Assembly (NCBI GenBank): GCA_024641805.1
Contig: JAHECJ010000031.1
Location: 1-10,642 of the forward strand
Origin: Desulfococcus sp.
GTDB taxonomy: Bacteria > Desulfobacterota > Desulfobacteria > Desulfobacterales > Desulfosalsimonadaceae
Reading direction: 5' to 3'
DNA: 10,642 nt
The number at the start of each line of letters is the position of its first letter. Positions within the stretch are counted from its first letter, which is position 1. Below, piece by piece: positions 1 through 6,684 of this stretch. The position numbers were made by a program, and so were the translations under genes. The notes under the pieces were generated by a model. That model did no database searches, was not told where the DNA came from, and worked only from the letters and a program-made list of their open reading frames with translations.

Positions 1-102
1 GGACGGCTTGCCGATCTGGTGTGTGTGAAAGAGCCCAAAGACTGGCGGACAGCAAGGGACGGAGGTCCCAGGCGGAGTATTCGTGAAGAACTCGCAGGGT
101 AA
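1..102 (+). CDS. 3' end of an unidentified protein gene (partial)
   Basis: Frame 1 is open from the first base to a TAA at 100-102 and gives 33 residues, beginning GRLADLVCVKEPKDW and ending SIREELAG. Frame 2 closes within 30 bases. Frame 3 stays open for about 29 codons but reads less like a protein. The tail is basic and hydrophilic and does not look like a membrane segment. I do not recognise the family, and a C-terminal tail this short cannot be assigned. It lies 82 bases upstream of the metF start on the same strand, so it may belong to the same Wood-Ljungdahl-related cluster, but that is only inferred from position. Confidence 0.45.
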   Translation, partial: GRLADLVCVKEPKDWRTARDGGPRRSIREELAG

Positions 103-169
103 CACTGGACGATTTTACCGTTCGTGATGAATAAGGATAAAAATTTTATAGACAGATTATATGTTATAC

Positions 170-178
170 AAAGGAGAT
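170..178 (+). promoter_or_regulatory. Ribosome binding site that decides the metF copy 1 start
   Basis: AAAGGAGAT lies about 6 bases before the ATG at 185. An in-frame ATG at 161 would place this strong Shine-Dalgarno sequence inside the coding region, so 185 is the preferred start. Confidence 0.75.
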
Positions 179-184
179 AGCCCA

Positions 185-1117
185 ATGAGTGAGCTGAAAT
201 CCGGAAGCAATCTTGAAAAAATTCTGAAAGCCGGTCATTTTGCATTCACCGGGGAGTGCGGTCCTCCAAAGGGGGCAAATGTAAAACATCTTGTAGAAAA
301 ATTCCAGCATCTGAAAGGTAAAGTGGATGCAGTGAATATGACGGATAATCAGACGGCTGTTGTCAGAATGTCAAGTCTTGCTGCATCACACCTGATGATT
401 GATGAAGGGCTTGAACCTAATTTCCAGATGGTTGTCCGTGACCGCAACCGACTCGCTATCACGAGCGATATTTTGGGTGCCTACGCGCTGGGTATCCGTA
501 ATATGCTCTGTCTTTCAGGGGACCACCAGTCATTTGGAAATCATCCCCAGGCCAAGAACGTGCATGATATTGATTCCATGCAGTTAATCCGGCTGGCAAC
601 CATGATGCGGGATGAAGGCAAATTCATGAACGGAGACGATATTGACGTGCCGCCAAAGCTTTTTGTGGGTGCCGCATGCAATCCGTTTGCGGACCCTTTT
701 GAATTCAGGGTACATCGTCTTGCCACAAAAATTGCCGCAGGAGCAGATTTTATACAGACCCAGTGCATTTTCAACATGGATAAATTCAGAGAATTCATGA
801 AAATGGTCGTTGATATGGGGTTGCACGAAAAGTGTTATATACTGGCCGGGGTGACCCCGATGAAGAGTGCCGGTATGGCTAATTTTATGTCCAAGTTTGT
901 ACCTGGAATGGATATCCCGGATTCTTTGAAGAAACGGTTAAAAGGCGTGGAAAAGGAAAATCAGCCGGAAGAAGGCATCCGGTTTGCCCTGGAACAGATA
1001 GAAGAGTTCAAGAAAATGGAAGGTGTTGCGGGCGTTCATCTGATGGCTATCGAGTGGGAGGAAAAAGTCCCTGAAATAGCTGAAAGAGCCGGAGTACTGC
1101 CAAGGCCCGTGGTTTAA
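185..1117 (+). CDS. metF: Methylenetetrahydrofolate reductase family protein (MetF, copy 1)
   Basis: This 310-residue protein matches the family that interconverts 5,10-methylene-THF and 5-methyl-THF on FAD in a TIM barrel in the cytoplasm, feeding the methyl branch of the Wood-Ljungdahl pathway or methionine synthesis. The motif TGECGPPKGAN near residue 22 carries Glu24, equivalent to catalytic Glu28 of E. coli MetF. LCLSGDH supplies Asp113, equivalent to Asp120. FIQTQ supplies Gln193 at the substrate-contacting Gln position. The C-terminal VAGVHLMAIEWEEKVPEI is typical of the MetF forms found in acetogens and sulfate reducers. Length is normal for a single-domain bacterial MetF, with no regulatory extension. 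It is not next to metV, unlike the second copy at 10524. Its N-terminal motif (GECGPPKGAN) differs from that of copy 2 (CEAAPSKGTN), so the two are divergent paralogues. A histidine kinase gene follows after 57 bases. Confidence 0.9.
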   Translation: MSELKSGSNLEKILKAGHFAFTGECGPPKGANVKHLVEKFQHLKGKVDAVNMTDNQTAVVRMSSLAASHLMIDEGLEPNFQMVVRDRNRLAITSDILGAYALGIRNMLCLSGDHQSFGNHPQAKNVHDIDSMQLIRLATMMRDEGKFMNGDDIDVPPKLFVGAACNPFADPFEFRVHRLATKIAAGADFIQTQCIFNMDKFREFMKMVVDMGLHEKCYILAGVTPMKSAGMANFMSKFVPGMDIPDSLKKRLKGVEKENQPEEGIRFALEQIEEFKKMEGVAGVHLMAIEWEEKVPEIAERAGVLPRPVV

Positions 1118-1162
1118 CGCCAGGCTCATTGTATTTTGATATGTTTTTTCAAAAGTGGGGAT

Positions 1163-1170
1163 GGAGAGGA
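1163..1170 (+). promoter_or_regulatory. Ribosome binding site that decides the kinase start
   Basis: GGAGAGGA ends 4 bases before the ATG at 1175. An in-frame TTG at 1136 has no comparable upstream site and would add 13 residues that do not belong to the first PAS domain, so 1175 is preferred. Confidence 0.6.
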
Positions 1171-1174
1171 TACC

Positions 1175-3025
1175 ATGGCTAGGGAAAAACTCATGCTGCA
1201 TACGATTCTCGATACCATTGATGACGGTATTTATGTCATCGATCAGGATTATACGGTTGAGTTCATGAACCGGAAGATGATTGATATGTTCGGTAACGGG
1301 GTGGGTAAAAAATGCTATGAGGTCCTCAATAACGGCGAGTCCCGCTGCAAATGGTGCCGCAGTGAGGAGGTGTTTAAGGGCAGACGGCTTGACATGGAAC
1401 TTTTTATGCCTATCGTCGATAAAACGTTTAAAGTTACACAACTCCCCCTTTACTACCCTGACGGAACATTGTCAAAGCTAGGTGTTTTCAGAGATATTAC
1501 CCATCGCAAACAGGATCAGGCAAAACTCAAGACATCTGTTGAAGAATACAGAACATTGTTTGAGAATTTGGCGGTGGGTATTGCCATCAGCACAAAAGAA
1601 GGCAAGTTTATTGACGCCAACCAGGCGATTCTTGACATACTTGGTTACTCAGACAAAGAAGAATTTCTTGATATCGATATTGTAAAAGACCTGTATCTTT
1701 TTCCCGAAGATCGGCTGAGATTTCAGGAAATGATAGAGAGTGAAGGTCGCGTGACCGATTTTGAGGTACAATTCAAAATGAAAGACGGGACACCGGTACC
1801 CATCATGCTGACAAGTAATGCCCGGTATGATCTTGACGGAAACGTTGTCGGTTATGAGAGCATCAATGTGGACCTGAGTCAGCGATACCAGATGGAGCGA
1901 AAGCTCAGGGAAGCGCATGATTTTATGAACATGATTATCCAGAGCGCGCCGATTTCCATCATGGCAGCGGACCTGCGTGGCAATATTATTATCTGGAACC
2001 GTGAGGCAGAAAAGACGCTGGGATATGCTGCCGACGCTGTTATCGGTAACATGAATATCACCAAGGTATATCCTGAGGGGAAAGCCAAAGAAATAATGAA
2101 AATAATCAGGAGTAATCAATACGGACCCGTGGGTACGTTTCCGCCGCAGTCTGTTCTTTATGTCAGAGAAGACGGTAAAACTTTAGAGGGCCATTTGTCA
2201 GCCGCAATGATTTATGATGATGAGGGCAATGAAGTTGCCACCATTGGATCTTTTGTGGATCTTACGGAACGTTTAGAAATGGAACGTGCGTTGAGCAGGA
2301 CTCAGGAACAGTTGCTGCATTCAGAAAAACTGGCTGCCATGGGCAGGCTGACCTCTCAAATCGCTCATGAGTTGAATAACCCCCTTTTTGGTATCATGAA
2401 TACGTTGGAACTCATGAAAACTGAGATACCTCCCGAAAACAAGCGTCGAAAGTTACTGGATATGTCCCTTTCAGAGATTGTCCGATTGGCTGATATGCTT
2501 AAAAAAATGTTGTCATTTTCCAAGCCCGAACAGGAAATAAAAAAATCAGTCAATTTGAATACAATTTTAGATGAGGTTTTAATGCTTCATGCGAAGCAGT
2601 TGCAGGAAAACGATGTCAAAATAAAAACGAACTTCTTTGATGGCCTTGAAGCGGTTTTTGCGTCAACCAACCAACTGCGACAGGTTTTTCTTAATATGAT
2701 TTCAAATGCCCGGGATGCAATGCCTAAAGGAGGGACCCTGACTGTCTCCACTGCAAGTGTTAATGGGTTTGCACATGTCCTGTTTTCGGACACGGGTGTG
2801 GGGATCAGTGAAGAGAATATCGGTCGGATTTTTGACAGTTTTTTCACCACAAAAGACAGCGTTAAAGGAGTTGGATTAGGGTTGTCAGTATGTTATGGTT
2901 TTATAAAAGATCACGGTGGAGATATTACCGTTGAGAGCACTAAAGGAGAGGGAACCACTTTTACCATTTCTTTGCCTATTGATCAGTCAATGCCGCATCT
3001 GGATGACGATAGCATCACACATTAA
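1175..3025 (+). CDS. Soluble triple-PAS sensor histidine kinase
   Basis: The 616-residue product has no signal peptide or membrane segment, so it is probably a cytosolic sensor. Three PAS domains lie at about residues 5-115, 120-240 and 248-368. A HisKA dimerisation domain follows, with the H-box IAHELNNPL (phospho-acceptor His398), then a HATPase domain with N-box Asn511, the DTGVGI motif (Asp539) and a GVGLGLSV G2 box near 566. The catalytic residues are intact. PAS1 contains Cys47, Cys58 and Cys61 (GKKCYEVL then CKWC), a Cys pattern that could bind metal or haem or sense redox state; no ligand can be read from sequence. No response regulator is encoded in the window, so it is an orphan here. 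It sits directly after metF copy 1 and before a decayed metF fragment, so control of C1 or redox genes is plausible but only by position. Base composition appears more AT-rich than the genes from 3548 onward, judged by eye. Confidence 0.92.
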   Translation: MAREKLMLHTILDTIDDGIYVIDQDYTVEFMNRKMIDMFGNGVGKKCYEVLNNGESRCKWCRSEEVFKGRRLDMELFMPIVDKTFKVTQLPLYYPDGTLSKLGVFRDITHRKQDQAKLKTSVEEYRTLFENLAVGIAISTKEGKFIDANQAILDILGYSDKEEFLDIDIVKDLYLFPEDRLRFQEMIESEGRVTDFEVQFKMKDGTPVPIMLTSNARYDLDGNVVGYESINVDLSQRYQMERKLREAHDFMNMIIQSAPISIMAADLRGNIIIWNREAEKTLGYAADAVIGNMNITKVYPEGKAKEIMKIIRSNQYGPVGTFPPQSVLYVREDGKTLEGHLSAAMIYDDEGNEVATIGSFVDLTERLEMERALSRTQEQLLHSEKLAAMGRLTSQIAHELNNPLFGIMNTLELMKTEIPPENKRRKLLDMSLSEIVRLADMLKKMLSFSKPEQEIKKSVNLNTILDEVLMLHAKQLQENDVKIKTNFFDGLEAVFASTNQLRQVFLNMISNARDAMPKGGTLTVSTASVNGFAHVLFSDTGVGISEENIGRIFDSFFTTKDSVKGVGLGLSVCYGFIKDHGGDITVESTKGEGTTFTISLPIDQSMPHLDDDSITH

Positions 3026-3105
3026 TTCTGCTTCTTGGTATCACTCAGTTATTTTCTTCAAAGAACGTTGAATCTGGATAAGTTTTTAAATTATGACTGT
3101 CCCTT

Positions 3106-3124
3106 GCCGGGGAGACTTTCCGGC
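3106..3124 (+). other. Small stem-loop in the metF remnant
   Basis: GCCGG (3106-3110) pairs with CCGGC (3120-3124). Two G-U pairs and one A-U pair can extend the helix inward to a 3-base loop. No T run follows, so there is no support for a terminator. Confidence 0.3.
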
Positions 3125-3180
3125 GTCCCTCCACAATGTTTGTGTTATCATGCCTTTTGTCGATCGGCAGGATTTCATGT

Positions 3181-3200
3181 CACCGGAATTTTATCCGGTG
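3181..3200 (+). other. Perfect 7-bp inverted repeat in the metF remnant
   Basis: CACCGGA (3181-3187) and TCCGGTG (3194-3200) are exact reverse complements around a 6-base AT loop. It is not followed by a T tract. It could be a leftover structure or a protein-binding palindrome; nothing decides between them. Confidence 0.4.
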
Positions 3201-3423
3201 TTGAATTGTCCCGGGGCAAATTCCGGATCCGGAGATGAAATAAACGGAGGAAATTACAAAAATTGGCTAAAGCACCGGACAAAAAAATGCCAGTACAGAA
3301 CTGTTGGCGGACACCGCAAAGGGCTTAAAGCATCTTTGCCAGGGTGTCCATATCATTACCATAGGGGGTGAAGAAAAGCAGAGATACCATCTCGGCGCTG
3401 CTGACCTGAAAGAATGTTCGACA

Positions 3424-3449
3424 GAAAACCGTAAATTCTTTCGGTTTTC
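3424..3449 (+). terminator. Possible weak terminator after the metF remnant
   Basis: GAAAACCG (3424-3431) and CGGTTTTC (3442-3449) form an exact 8-bp inverted repeat with a 10-base loop. The descending arm has four T residues, but no clear U tract follows it, so it would be a weak intrinsic terminator at most. Its place, at the end of the decayed metF and before the redox cluster, fits a transcription boundary. Confidence 0.35.
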
Positions 3450-3477
3450 ATTCCGGCACTAAATAATCTCATCTCAT

Positions 3478-3506
3478 TTGAATCCGCGACCTGAGTTCAT
3501 GACAAT
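3478..3506 (+). promoter_or_regulatory. Candidate sigma-70-type promoter for the redox/metV cluster
   Basis: TTGAAT (3478-3483) and GACAAT (3501-3506) each match four of six consensus bases of the -35 and -10 boxes, with exactly 17 bases between them. Initiation near 3513 would give a leader of about 35 bases before the GTG start at 3548. It lies just downstream of the stem-loop at 3424-3449. The match is modest and could arise by chance. Confidence 0.35.
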
Positions 3507-3533
3507 TATCACCCGTGCCCTTTGCAACTCATT

Positions 3534-3541
3534 AGAGGGAG
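3534..3541 (+). promoter_or_regulatory. Ribosome binding site before a GTG start
   Basis: AGAGGGAG ends 6 bases before GTG at 3548. It supports this non-ATG start, as does the first beta-strand of the ferredoxin fold (TINGQ), which starts a few residues later. Confidence 0.6.
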
Positions 3542-3547
3542 CCGATT

Positions 3548-6175
3548 GTGGAAATTATTGTTCTCACGATTAACGGTCAAAAGGTTACATGCCCTTCCGG
3601 TGCCAGTCTTCTGCAGGCTGCCGAAAAGAACGGTATTAAAATACCGACACTATGCTATCATCCGGATTTGAAGCCTCATGGCGCCTGCCGAGTCTGCCTG
3701 GTTGAAGATGAAAAAACAGGACGGCTGATGGCATCCTGTGTGACCCCCGCCGCCCAGGACATGTCAATTTTAACCGCAACACCAAAGATTCTCAATCACC
3801 GCCGGAACATCGTCCGGCTGATGATGGCGGAACATCCGGAATCCTGCATTGTCTGCAGCAAGGGAAATCGCTGCGAGCTCAGAAATATTGCCGCGTCTCT
3901 GGGGGTGGGGGAGACGGGGCTTTATCCCATGCCCAACTATACCCCTTATGAACAGCTGAATCCATTTATCATTAGAGATCTGAGCAAATGCATCCTTTGC
4001 GGGAAATGCATCCGGGCGGATCATGAACTGGTGGTCACCGGAGCCATTGATTATAATCATCGGGGGTTTCATTCCCGGCCGGCCACTTTCTATGAAAAAC
4101 CGCTGGAAGATTCAATCTGTACGTTCTGCGGTACTTGTGTTTCTATTTGCCCAACCGGAGCGCTTTCGGTCAAAAATACCCGTTATGTAGGCACCCCGGA
4201 AAAAGAGATCAATTCCATATGCGGGTTCTGCAGCGTCGGATGCAGTCTTAAAATGGGGATTGCCGGTGGAAAAATTGTTGAGGTGAACCCGTCAAAACGT
4301 AAAATTTCCGTCAACGGTGCTACCCTGTGCATACGCGGTCATTTTGCAAACGATTTTATCAATTCCGCCGACCGGCTGACCCAGCCGATGATAAAGAAAC
4401 AGGATGAAAACAGTAATGACAAACATATTCCTGTTTCATGGGAGGATGCTTTTGAAATCGTCACCACCCGGCTGTCTGAAATAAAACGGGAACATGGACC
4501 CGACAGTATTGCGTTTATCGGATCTTCAAAGTGCTCCAACGAAGAAAATTTTCTTTTTCAGAAAATTGCCAGGGATATTTTTGAAACCGGAAATATAGTC
4601 GGCACCGGTTATGCGTCCGGCCAGAAACTTCTGGCATACATAGATGAAAGAACCCACGGAAGTTGTCGCGTAAATGCCCTGGCCGACCTGGAGGGTGCTG
4701 AAGTTGTTTTTGTCATCCATTCCGATCTCGAATCGATTGTTCCGGTGGCAGACTATCATGTCAAGCGCGCTGCTAAAAAAGGCGCCCGGATGATTCTTGT
4801 TGATCCTTTTAAAACAGATCTGGCAGCGCTGTCAGCCCTGTGGATCCGGCCGGATATGTCAAAAGGCCATCGCATGAATACCAGTGGCCTGATCAATTCC
4901 CTGGCCCGAAAGATCGTGGACGGCAATTTTCAGGATACGGATTTTATCAATCAATATACGTTCGGGTTGGATCCGTATGTGGCATCCCTTGCAAATTTTG
5001 ATGCTGAAAAAATTACGGAAAAACACACGTGGTCACCGGAAATAGTTAAGCAGGCCTTTGAATTAGTAAAAGGACGGAAAGTCGCATTTGTTGTCGGGGC
5101 ATATACACTCAATGATCCGGACGGAAAACAGCTTATTGACGCAGTGATTAACTTTTCATTCCTGACCGGCGGAATGGGCGCGAAAGGAGCCGGGATTTAT
5201 ATACCGGTGGCGGAAAATAATCTGGTCGGAGCCATGGATATGGGCGCAGTCCCGGATCTGCTGCCCGGCCGGGTGAAAATGCCGTCGGAAAAATATATGG
5301 GCCTGGATATGGGGGCTTTTATCACATGCATTGAATCCGGAAAAATTAAAGCCGCTTATATCATGGGAGAAAACCTTTTAAGATCGCTTCCTCAGCCGGA
5401 TCGGGTGGCCGCGACATTCGGGAAACTGGATCTGCTGGTGGTTCAGGATATTGTCTGCAACCGGACAACGCAAATCGCCGATGTGATTCTCCCAGGTGCA
5501 GCCGTGTATGAAAAGTACGGTTCGTTTACCAATATGGAAGGACGCATACAGACCTTCAAGCCTGTGGTTTCGCCGCCGGGGAATGCCCGGGAGGACTGGG
5601 ACATTCTTTCTCAGGTGGTAAAGGGGATGGGATATCCGGAACAATACCATACAATTGAAAAAATCAGACAGGAGATCCGGCTTAAAATTCCCATGTACCA
5701 AGGACTTGGAAACCAACAGCAAGACTGGATTAAAAACAATGAATCCGACAATCCGTTTTTATCCACCCATGTAAAATTTTCATTTTTGCCGGCGGTTCCA
5801 GCCATCAGTGCCGCATTTGATGCTTCCTATCCGCTTATCGCCAAAATCAGCTCACCGAGGTTTCATCTGGGCAGCGGAACGCGCACCAGCCGATCCGAAA
5901 GGATTCGGGCCTATGACCGGAAAGGCGAGATTGAAATTTCAACAGCGGATTGCGGTGCGTTAGGTTTAAATTCTTCCGGCCGGGTGCGGATAAAATCCGA
6001 ATTCGGTTCAATCGAACGGGAATTCATTCAGAATAGACATCTTCCCGCAGGGCTGGTTTTTATTCCCATGGGCGTAAATCATAATGATGCCATGAATCTT
6101 GTGGGTCTGGGTCAAAAAGCGCATCCGAATTCCGCCGGCTGTATGCTCAGCCGTGTCCTGATAGAAAAAATTTAG
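3548..6175 (+). CDS. NuoG/formate-dehydrogenase-like molybdopterin Fe-S subunit lacking the Sec/Cys ligand
   Basis: The 875-residue protein has the domain order of NAD-linked formate dehydrogenase alpha subunits. A [2Fe-2S] ferredoxin domain has Cys36, 47, 50 and 64. A His-Cys3 [4Fe-4S] site has His96, Cys100, 103 and 109. A ferredoxin-like pair follows: Cys148, 151 and 154 with Asp158 where a fourth Cys is usual, then Cys191, 194, 197 and 201. The [4Fe-4S] site of the molybdopterin domain has Cys225, 228, 232 and 261. A long oxidoreductase domain and a C-terminal dinucleotide-binding domain (from about 768, FHLGSGTRTSRS) complete it. In formate dehydrogenases the stretch after GSSKCSNEEN carries a CAR-x-Sec/Cys-H motif. 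Here the aligned residues are GTGYASG, with Ser357 at the metal-ligand position and Gly358 for the His. No in-frame TGA suggests Sec. It may be a NuoG-like electron conduit with or without metal, or an enzyme with an O-ligand and another substrate. It heads a cluster with NuoE- and NuoF-like genes; the next gene starts 18 bases on. No signal peptide is seen, so it is cytosolic. Confidence 0.88.
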   Translation: MEIIVLTINGQKVTCPSGASLLQAAEKNGIKIPTLCYHPDLKPHGACRVCLVEDEKTGRLMASCVTPAAQDMSILTATPKILNHRRNIVRLMMAEHPESCIVCSKGNRCELRNIAASLGVGETGLYPMPNYTPYEQLNPFIIRDLSKCILCGKCIRADHELVVTGAIDYNHRGFHSRPATFYEKPLEDSICTFCGTCVSICPTGALSVKNTRYVGTPEKEINSICGFCSVGCSLKMGIAGGKIVEVNPSKRKISVNGATLCIRGHFANDFINSADRLTQPMIKKQDENSNDKHIPVSWEDAFEIVTTRLSEIKREHGPDSIAFIGSSKCSNEENFLFQKIARDIFETGNIVGTGYASGQKLLAYIDERTHGSCRVNALADLEGAEVVFVIHSDLESIVPVADYHVKRAAKKGARMILVDPFKTDLAALSALWIRPDMSKGHRMNTSGLINSLARKIVDGNFQDTDFINQYTFGLDPYVASLANFDAEKITEKHTWSPEIVKQAFELVKGRKVAFVVGAYTLNDPDGKQLIDAVINFSFLTGGMGAKGAGIYIPVAENNLVGAMDMGAVPDLLPGRVKMPSEKYMGLDMGAFITCIESGKIKAAYIMGENLLRSLPQPDRVAATFGKLDLLVVQDIVCNRTTQIADVILPGAAVYEKYGSFTNMEGRIQTFKPVVSPPGNAREDWDILSQVVKGMGYPEQYHTIEKIRQEIRLKIPMYQGLGNQQQDWIKNNESDNPFLSTHVKFSFLPAVPAISAAFDASYPLIAKISSPRFHLGSGTRTSRSERIRAYDRKGEIEISTADCGALGLNSSGRVRIKSEFGSIEREFIQNRHLPAGLVFIPMGVNHNDAMNLVGLGQKAHPNSAGCMLSRVLIEKI

Positions 6176-6193
6176 CCAAGGAGTGATATATCG

Positions 6194-6682
6194 ATGGATC
6201 CGAAAGAAATCGACTGGAATAAATTAACCGCCATCATTGAAAAACATCGGACCCAAAAATGGAGCCTGATTCCATTACTCCAGGAAGTTCAGGAAGTGTA
6301 CGGGTATATTCCGCCGGAAGCCATCGAGCCCATCGCCGAATCGCTGAAAATGCTCCCGGCGCAGGTCCAGGGAGTCGCCACATTTTATTCCGGTTTTTCA
6401 TTAAAACCTAAAGGCAAATGCGTTCTCAAGGTTTGCCGCGGTACTGCCTGCCATGTAAAGGGAAGTCGAAGCATCCTGCGGCATGTAAAAAAAGAGCTTC
6501 ATCTGGAAGAAGGTGAAACCAGTGAAGATTATCAATTCACACTTGAGACGGTTGCCTGTCTCGGTGCCTGTTTTCTGGCCCCCACGATGATGGTCAACCG
6601 GGAATATTATGGAAAATTGAATCCGACCAAGGTTACCAGCGTATTGGGACAATACAGCAAAAACAAGGAGGATGATGGATAA
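6194..6682 (+). CDS. NuoE-like [2Fe-2S] thioredoxin-fold subunit
   Basis: At 162 residues this has the usual length of the 24-kDa subunit of complex I and of the small subunits of NAD-linked hydrogenases and formate dehydrogenases (NuoE/HydC/HylC type). An N-terminal helical part (LIPLLQEVQEVYGYIPPEAI) leads into the thioredoxin-like domain. Cys81 and Cys86 (CRGTACH) plus Cys122 and Cys126 (CLGACF) form the standard CX4C...CX3C [2Fe-2S] site, so the cluster should be intact. It would carry electrons to or from the FMN of its NuoF partner, encoded next with a 2-base gap. AAGGAG at 6178-6183, 10 bases upstream, supports the ATG at 6194. In the cluster it completes a NuoE-F-G-like trio. Confidence 0.92.
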   Translation: MDPKEIDWNKLTAIIEKHRTQKWSLIPLLQEVQEVYGYIPPEAIEPIAESLKMLPAQVQGVATFYSGFSLKPKGKCVLKVCRGTACHVKGSRSILRHVKKELHLEEGETSEDYQFTLETVACLGACFLAPTMMVNREYYGKLNPTKVTSVLGQYSKNKEDDG

Positions 6683-6684
6683 GC

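Larger units (their letters stand above)
3050..3462 (+). pseudogene. Decayed 3' fragment of a metF gene
   Basis: The gap after the kinase contains MetF-like peptide segments in successive frames. From 3050, YFLQRTLNLDKFLNYD resembles DFIQTQCIFNMDKFREFM of the intact MetF upstream. In the frame of 3093, VIMPFVDRQDFM and later GDEI match the position of its VTPMKSAGMANFM and MDIPDSL. In the frame of 3263, LAKAPDKK appears. From about 3283, in a third frame, NASTELLADTAKGLKHLC continues into QGVHIITIGGEEK, the typical MetF C-terminus, ending at a TAA at 3460-3462. At least three frame changes are needed, and an A7 run at 3281-3287 marks one of them. The first half of the gene is absent, since the kinase stop is only 24 bases upstream. 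The best reading is a dead remnant of a metF closer to the VHIITIG type than to copy 1. Clustered sequencing errors cannot fully explain it, because the N-terminal half is missing. Family assignment is from recall of MetF sequences plus comparison within the window. Confidence 0.7.

Noticed and set aside
1136..1174. TTG start giving a 629-residue kinase
   Set aside because: There is no ribosome site before 1136, whereas GGAGAGGA directly precedes the ATG at 1175.
938..1441. 167-codon open frame on the minus strand
   Set aside because: It is antisense to the end of metF and the start of the kinase, shows no recognisable domain, and the + strand genes are strongly supported.
3093..3371. Intact 92-residue small gene in the gap before the redox cluster
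   Set aside because: Only its middle part resembles MetF, the MetF-like reading continues in other frames before and after it, and no ribosome site precedes 3093. It is better explained as part of the pseudogene.
3511..3526. Sigma-54-type promoter ending in TTTGCAAC
   Set aside because: The -12 TTGC is present, but the bases where the -24 GG must be (3512-3513) are CC.
3548..6175. Calling the 875-residue protein a catalytic formate dehydrogenase (fdhA), possibly with selenocysteine
   Set aside because: The Sec/Cys-His motif is replaced by GYASG and the frame contains no in-frame TGA, so the catalytic call is not supported, although the fold is formate-dehydrogenase-like.
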